Source of the DNA: an uncultured beta proteobacterium
GTDB taxonomy: Bacteria; Pseudomonadota; Gammaproteobacteria; Burkholderiales; Burkholderiaceae_C
Reading direction: 5' to 3'
Assembly (NCBI GenBank): GCA_903876715.1
Contig: CAIRBF010000200.1
Coordinates: 1-37,531, forward strand
DNA length: 37,531 nucleotides
Shown here in pieces: positions 35,270-37,531 of this stretch. The position numbers and the translations under genes were made by a program. Each line of letters starts with the position of its first letter. The stretch's first letter is position 1. Under the pieces are notes generated by a model, which worked only from the letters and a program-made list of their open reading frames with translations, had not been told where the DNA came from and did no database searches.

Positions 35270-36211
35270 ATGCAAGCTCCCGCTGCCCAGCCGATCGACC
35301 CCAGGGACGCCGCGCGCCAGTCCCGCGCCGAAGTGCTGCCGCGCGCGCAGATGATGGCGCTGCTGGCGCGCAACGACGGCGATGCGACCCGGCGCCTGGT
35401 GGCGCATCTGGCGCTGCTGGGCCTGGGCGAGTGGGCGGTCTTCGCCGCGCTTGGCACGCCCTGGGTCTGGCCTGCCGCATTTTTGACGGGTGTCGTGATG
35501 GTGCACCTGTTCGCGCCGCAGCACGAGTGCGCGCACTTCTCGGCCTTCCGCGCGCGCCGTGCGAATGCCGTGGTCGCCTGGCTGTGCGGGCTGGCGATCA
35601 TCGTGCCCGAGGTGCACTTCCGCTACGAGCACACCGAGCACCATGCCCGCACCAACCTCGTCGGCGAGGATCCGGAGCGCGTACCGATGCCGCGTTCGCT
35701 CTGGGGATACCTGTCTTACCTGAGTGGCTTGCCGTACTGGTGGAGCGGGCTGTCAGGCATTGCACGCCGGGCCCTCGGGCGTCTGAACGACGAGGAGCTG
35801 GCATTCACGCCGCAGAGCGCGCAGCCCCGACTCGTCGTCGAGGCGCGCGTCATGGCGGGCGTCTATCTGGCTGCCGCTGCCGCCCTCGTGGCGGGGGCCG
35901 ACGGGCTTTGGTGGCAATGGTTGCTGCCGCTGCTGCTGGGCCAGCCGGTCATGCGCTGGATCCGCATGACCGAGCACGTGGGTTGCGCCACCGAGCCCGA
36001 CCCGCTGCGCAACACCCGTACCGTCGATGTCGCCGCGCCTTGGCGGTTCCTGGCCTGGAACATGAATTACCACGCCGAGCACCACATCGCTCCTCAGGTC
36101 CCGTTCCACGCGCTGCCGCGCCTGCGCTCCCAACTGGGTGACCGGCTGCGGCCCCACCGGGGCTATGCCGGCGCGCACGCAGAGATCCTCGCGCGCCTGG
36201 GTGCGGGCTGA
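35270..36211 (+). CDS. Membrane di-iron fatty-acid-desaturase-like oxygenase (MocD-like)
   Basis: A 313-residue inner-membrane enzyme with the three histidine boxes of the desaturase/hydroxylase superfamily: HECAH (85-89), HTEHH (121-125) and HAEHH (268-272), plus H236 in RMTEHVGC. Hydrophobic segments lie around 50-82, 100-115 and 195-226. Length and box spacing fit the MocD-like group, in which such enzymes work with a small Rieske ferredoxin rather than on acyl lipids. A Rieske ferredoxin gene lies convergently 117 bp downstream. The ATG at 35270 has AGAAG about 10 bases upstream. It is divergent from the sox/ABC operon. Hydroxylation or O-/N-demethylation of a small amine is plausible but unproven; a lipid substrate cannot be excluded. 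Confidence 0.82.
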   Translation: MQAPAAQPIDPRDAARQSRAEVLPRAQMMALLARNDGDATRRLVAHLALLGLGEWAVFAALGTPWVWPAAFLTGVVMVHLFAPQHECAHFSAFRARRANAVVAWLCGLAIIVPEVHFRYEHTEHHARTNLVGEDPERVPMPRSLWGYLSYLSGLPYWWSGLSGIARRALGRLNDEELAFTPQSAQPRLVVEARVMAGVYLAAAAALVAGADGLWWQWLLPLLLGQPVMRWIRMTEHVGCATEPDPLRNTRTVDVAAPWRFLAWNMNYHAEHHIAPQVPFHALPRLRSQLGDRLRPHRGYAGAHAEILARLGAG

Positions 36212-36328
36212 ATCTGCCGCGATGGGCGGCCCGGTCCGTCGTACTGCGCGGCGCCGGGGTCGCTCCTTCGAGCGGATTCACTGATCGGCCGCGACAGCGG
36301 CTGTGCCCACGGTTCGAGCCACGTCGCT

Positions 36329-36652
36329 TCAGCCGCCGCCGGGCGTGCGTGCCGGATCGACGCAGACCGTGCCGTCGACGAGCTCGACGGCATAGGTGCG
36401 CAGTGGCTGCATGCACGGCGGGGCTTCGACCGCGCCGGTGCGGATGTTGAAGGCGCCGCCGTGGAAGTCGCACTCGACGATGTCGTCGAGGATCGCGCCC
36501 TCGGACAGCGAGCCGGGGCCATGGGTGCAGGCGTCGTCGGTGACGTAGAACCGGCCGTCCAGGTTGAACACGCACAGGGTCAGGCCCTCGCGCTCGACCT
36601 TCAGCGAGCACCCGTTGGCAACGACAGAGGCGGGGCAGAGCGGGATCTTCAA
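36329..36652 (-). CDS. Rieske [2Fe-2S] ferredoxin (MocE-like)
   Basis: A 107-residue electron carrier. The cluster ligands are C42 and H44 (CTHG), then C61 and H64 (CDFHGG), with the usual C-x-H-x16-C-x2-H spacing. The N-terminus MKIPLCPASVVANG follows the pattern of ferredoxin components of oxygenases. I chose the TTG at 36652 because GAAGG lies 7 bases upstream and the family starts here; an in-frame ATG at 36703 would add 17 atypical residues. It is divergent from the Rieske oxygenase gene and convergent with the membrane di-iron enzyme, either of which it may reduce. No ferredoxin reductase gene is visible in the window. Confidence 0.85.
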   Translation of the reverse strand: MKIPLCPASVVANGCSLKVEREGLTLCVFNLDGRFYVTDDACTHGPGSLSEGAILDDIVECDFHGGAFNIRTGAVEAPPCMQPLRTYAVELVDGTVCVDPARTPGGG

Positions 36653-36714
36653 GGCTTTACCTTCGGACGCGGTGGCGGCACCGACATGAGCCCATGCTAG
36701 CATCGATCCACATC

Positions 36715-36731
36715 GAAGAATGCCGTTCTTC
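36715..36731. promoter_or_regulatory. Inverted repeat GAAGAA-N5-TTCTTC between the Rieske genes
   Basis: GAAGAA (36715-36720) and TTCTTC (36726-36731) are a perfect 6-bp inverted repeat around TGCCG. It lies in the 181-bp divergent gap between the Rieske ferredoxin and the Rieske oxygenase genes, a natural place for a shared operator. No promoter hexamers could be assigned. Confidence 0.4.
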
Positions 36732-36833
36732 CATGCGGAACGTCTCGGGCAGGGCCTGGACGCGCCGGGTCGAGCCCGGGCTGCCGCCGTCGCGGTGGCA
36801 GTTCCGGTCGGCCGGGACGGCTGGAGGACGACC

Positions 36834-37531
36834 ATGCTGCGCAAGGAACAGAACGACCTGCTCACCCAGACCGACGCCGGCACGCCGATGGGCGCGCTGT
36901 TCCGCCGCTACTGGCTGCCGGCGCTGCTGAGCGAGGAACTGCCCGAGCCCGATTGCCCGCCGGTGCGGCTGCAACTGCTCGGCGAGCGTCTGGTCGCGTT
37001 CCGCGACACGCAGGGCCGGCTCGGCGCCATCGACGAGTTCTGCGCCCACCGCGGCGTCTCGCTGTGGTTCGGCCGCAACGAGGCTTCGGGCCTGCGCTGC
37101 CCGTACCACGGCTGGAAGTACGACGTCACCGGGCAGTGCGTCGAGGTGCCCTCCGAGCCCGAGGAGAGCGGCTACTGCCAGCGCATCCGCCTGCGCGGCT
37201 ACCCGATGATCGAGCGCGGTGGCGTGCTGTGGATCTACATGGGCCCGCCCGAGCACCGCCCGCCCGAGCCCGCCTACGAGTTCGCCACGGTCCCGGCGGC
37301 GCAGAGCTACATGTCCAAGCGCCTGCAGGAGTGCAACTGGCTGCAGGCGCTGGAGGGCGGCATCGACTCGAGCCACGTCTCCTGGTTGCACAGCGGCAGC
37401 CTGAACGCAGACCCGCTGTTCAAGGGTGCCAAGGGCAACCAGTACAACCTGAGCGACCGCAAGCCCGTCTTCGACGTCGCCGAGTCCGGCGGCGGCCTGT
37501 ACATCGGTGTGCGCCGCAATGCCGAGGACGA
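36834..37531 (+). CDS. Rieske non-heme iron oxygenase, phthalate dioxygenase type (3' truncated)
   Basis: The first 232 residues of a ring-hydroxylating/demethylating oxygenase are present; the window ends inside the gene. The Rieske cluster uses C70/H72 (CAHRG) and C89/H92 (CPYHGW). The mononuclear iron site begins with D178, H181 and H186 (GIDSSHVSWLH), the D-x2-H-x4-H pattern. The N-terminus (TDAGTPMGALFRRYWLPALL) is typical of the phthalate 4,5-dioxygenase group, which includes both aromatic dioxygenases and O-/N-demethylases. The ATG at 36834 has GGAGG 6 bases upstream. Substrate unknown; the neighbouring sox genes make an N-demethylation role worth considering. Confidence 0.9.
   Translation, partial: MLRKEQNDLLTQTDAGTPMGALFRRYWLPALLSEELPEPDCPPVRLQLLGERLVAFRDTQGRLGAIDEFCAHRGVSLWFGRNEASGLRCPYHGWKYDVTGQCVEVPSEPEESGYCQRIRLRGYPMIERGGVLWIYMGPPEHRPPEPAYEFATVPAAQSYMSKRLQECNWLQALEGGIDSSHVSWLHSGSLNADPLFKGAKGNQYNLSDRKPVFDVAESGGGLYIGVRRNAED

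Overview
The window is GC-rich DNA from a proteobacterium. Dense same-strand operons, solute-binding-protein ABC importers, LysR and GntR/FCD regulators and the catabolic gene content suggest a beta-proteobacterium of the Burkholderiales, perhaps Comamonadaceae. That placement is inference from style and content. No rRNA, tRNA, CRISPR array, phage gene or intact insertion sequence was seen. Genes at both window edges are cut.

Layout. (1) 1-4.2 kb: a two-subunit molybdenum hydroxylase (large subunit first, 5' end missing), a 160-bp imperfect palindrome, a small NAD(P)-binding protein, a decayed transposase remnant and a DUF6506-like protein. (2) 4.3-10.8 kb: a GarD/UxaA-type sugar-diacid dehydratase and a LysR regulator on the minus strand. 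Divergent from them lie a Tat-exported solute-binding protein without permease or ATPase, a D-2-hydroxyacid dehydrogenase and a Gfo/Idh/MocA oxidoreductase. (3) 10.8-24.2 kb: the best understood block, an oxidative glucuronide pathway. It has an ABC sugar importer, a cytoplasmic family-2 beta-glucuronidase, uronate dehydrogenase, an SMP-30 lactonase, glucarate dehydratase, a GarL-type aldolase and tartronate semialdehyde reductase, with a GntR/FCD and a LysR regulator. (4) 24.2-35.2 kb: an enolase-superfamily enzyme, then a long minus-strand operon. In transcription order the operon is amino-acid ABC permease, soxB, soxD, soxA, soxG, binding protein, second permease, ATPase and a DoeB/aspartoacylase-like deacylase. 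(5) 35.3 kb to the end: a histidine-box membrane desaturase/hydroxylase, a Rieske ferredoxin and the start of a phthalate-dioxygenase-type Rieske oxygenase.

How the parts fit. In block 3 an imported glucuronide would be cut inside the cell. The glucuronate would be oxidised to an aldarolactone, opened to glucarate, dehydrated to 5-keto-4-deoxyglucarate, split to pyruvate plus tartronate semialdehyde, and reduced to glycerate. A perfect inverted repeat sits between the -35 and -10 of the uronate dehydrogenase promoter, next to the divergent GntR gene. A 13-of-15 copy of it overlaps the glucarate dehydratase promoter, so one regulator may tie both halves together. The GarD-like enzyme would handle galactarate from galacturonate.

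Blocks 4 and 5 look like a route for an N-methylated and possibly N-acylated amino compound: an amino-acid importer, a deacylase, a complete heterotetrameric sarcosine-oxidase-type demethylase and Rieske or di-iron oxygenation. Every gene family is recognisable, but the substrate is not known to me. This is the most likely place for undescribed biochemistry in the window.
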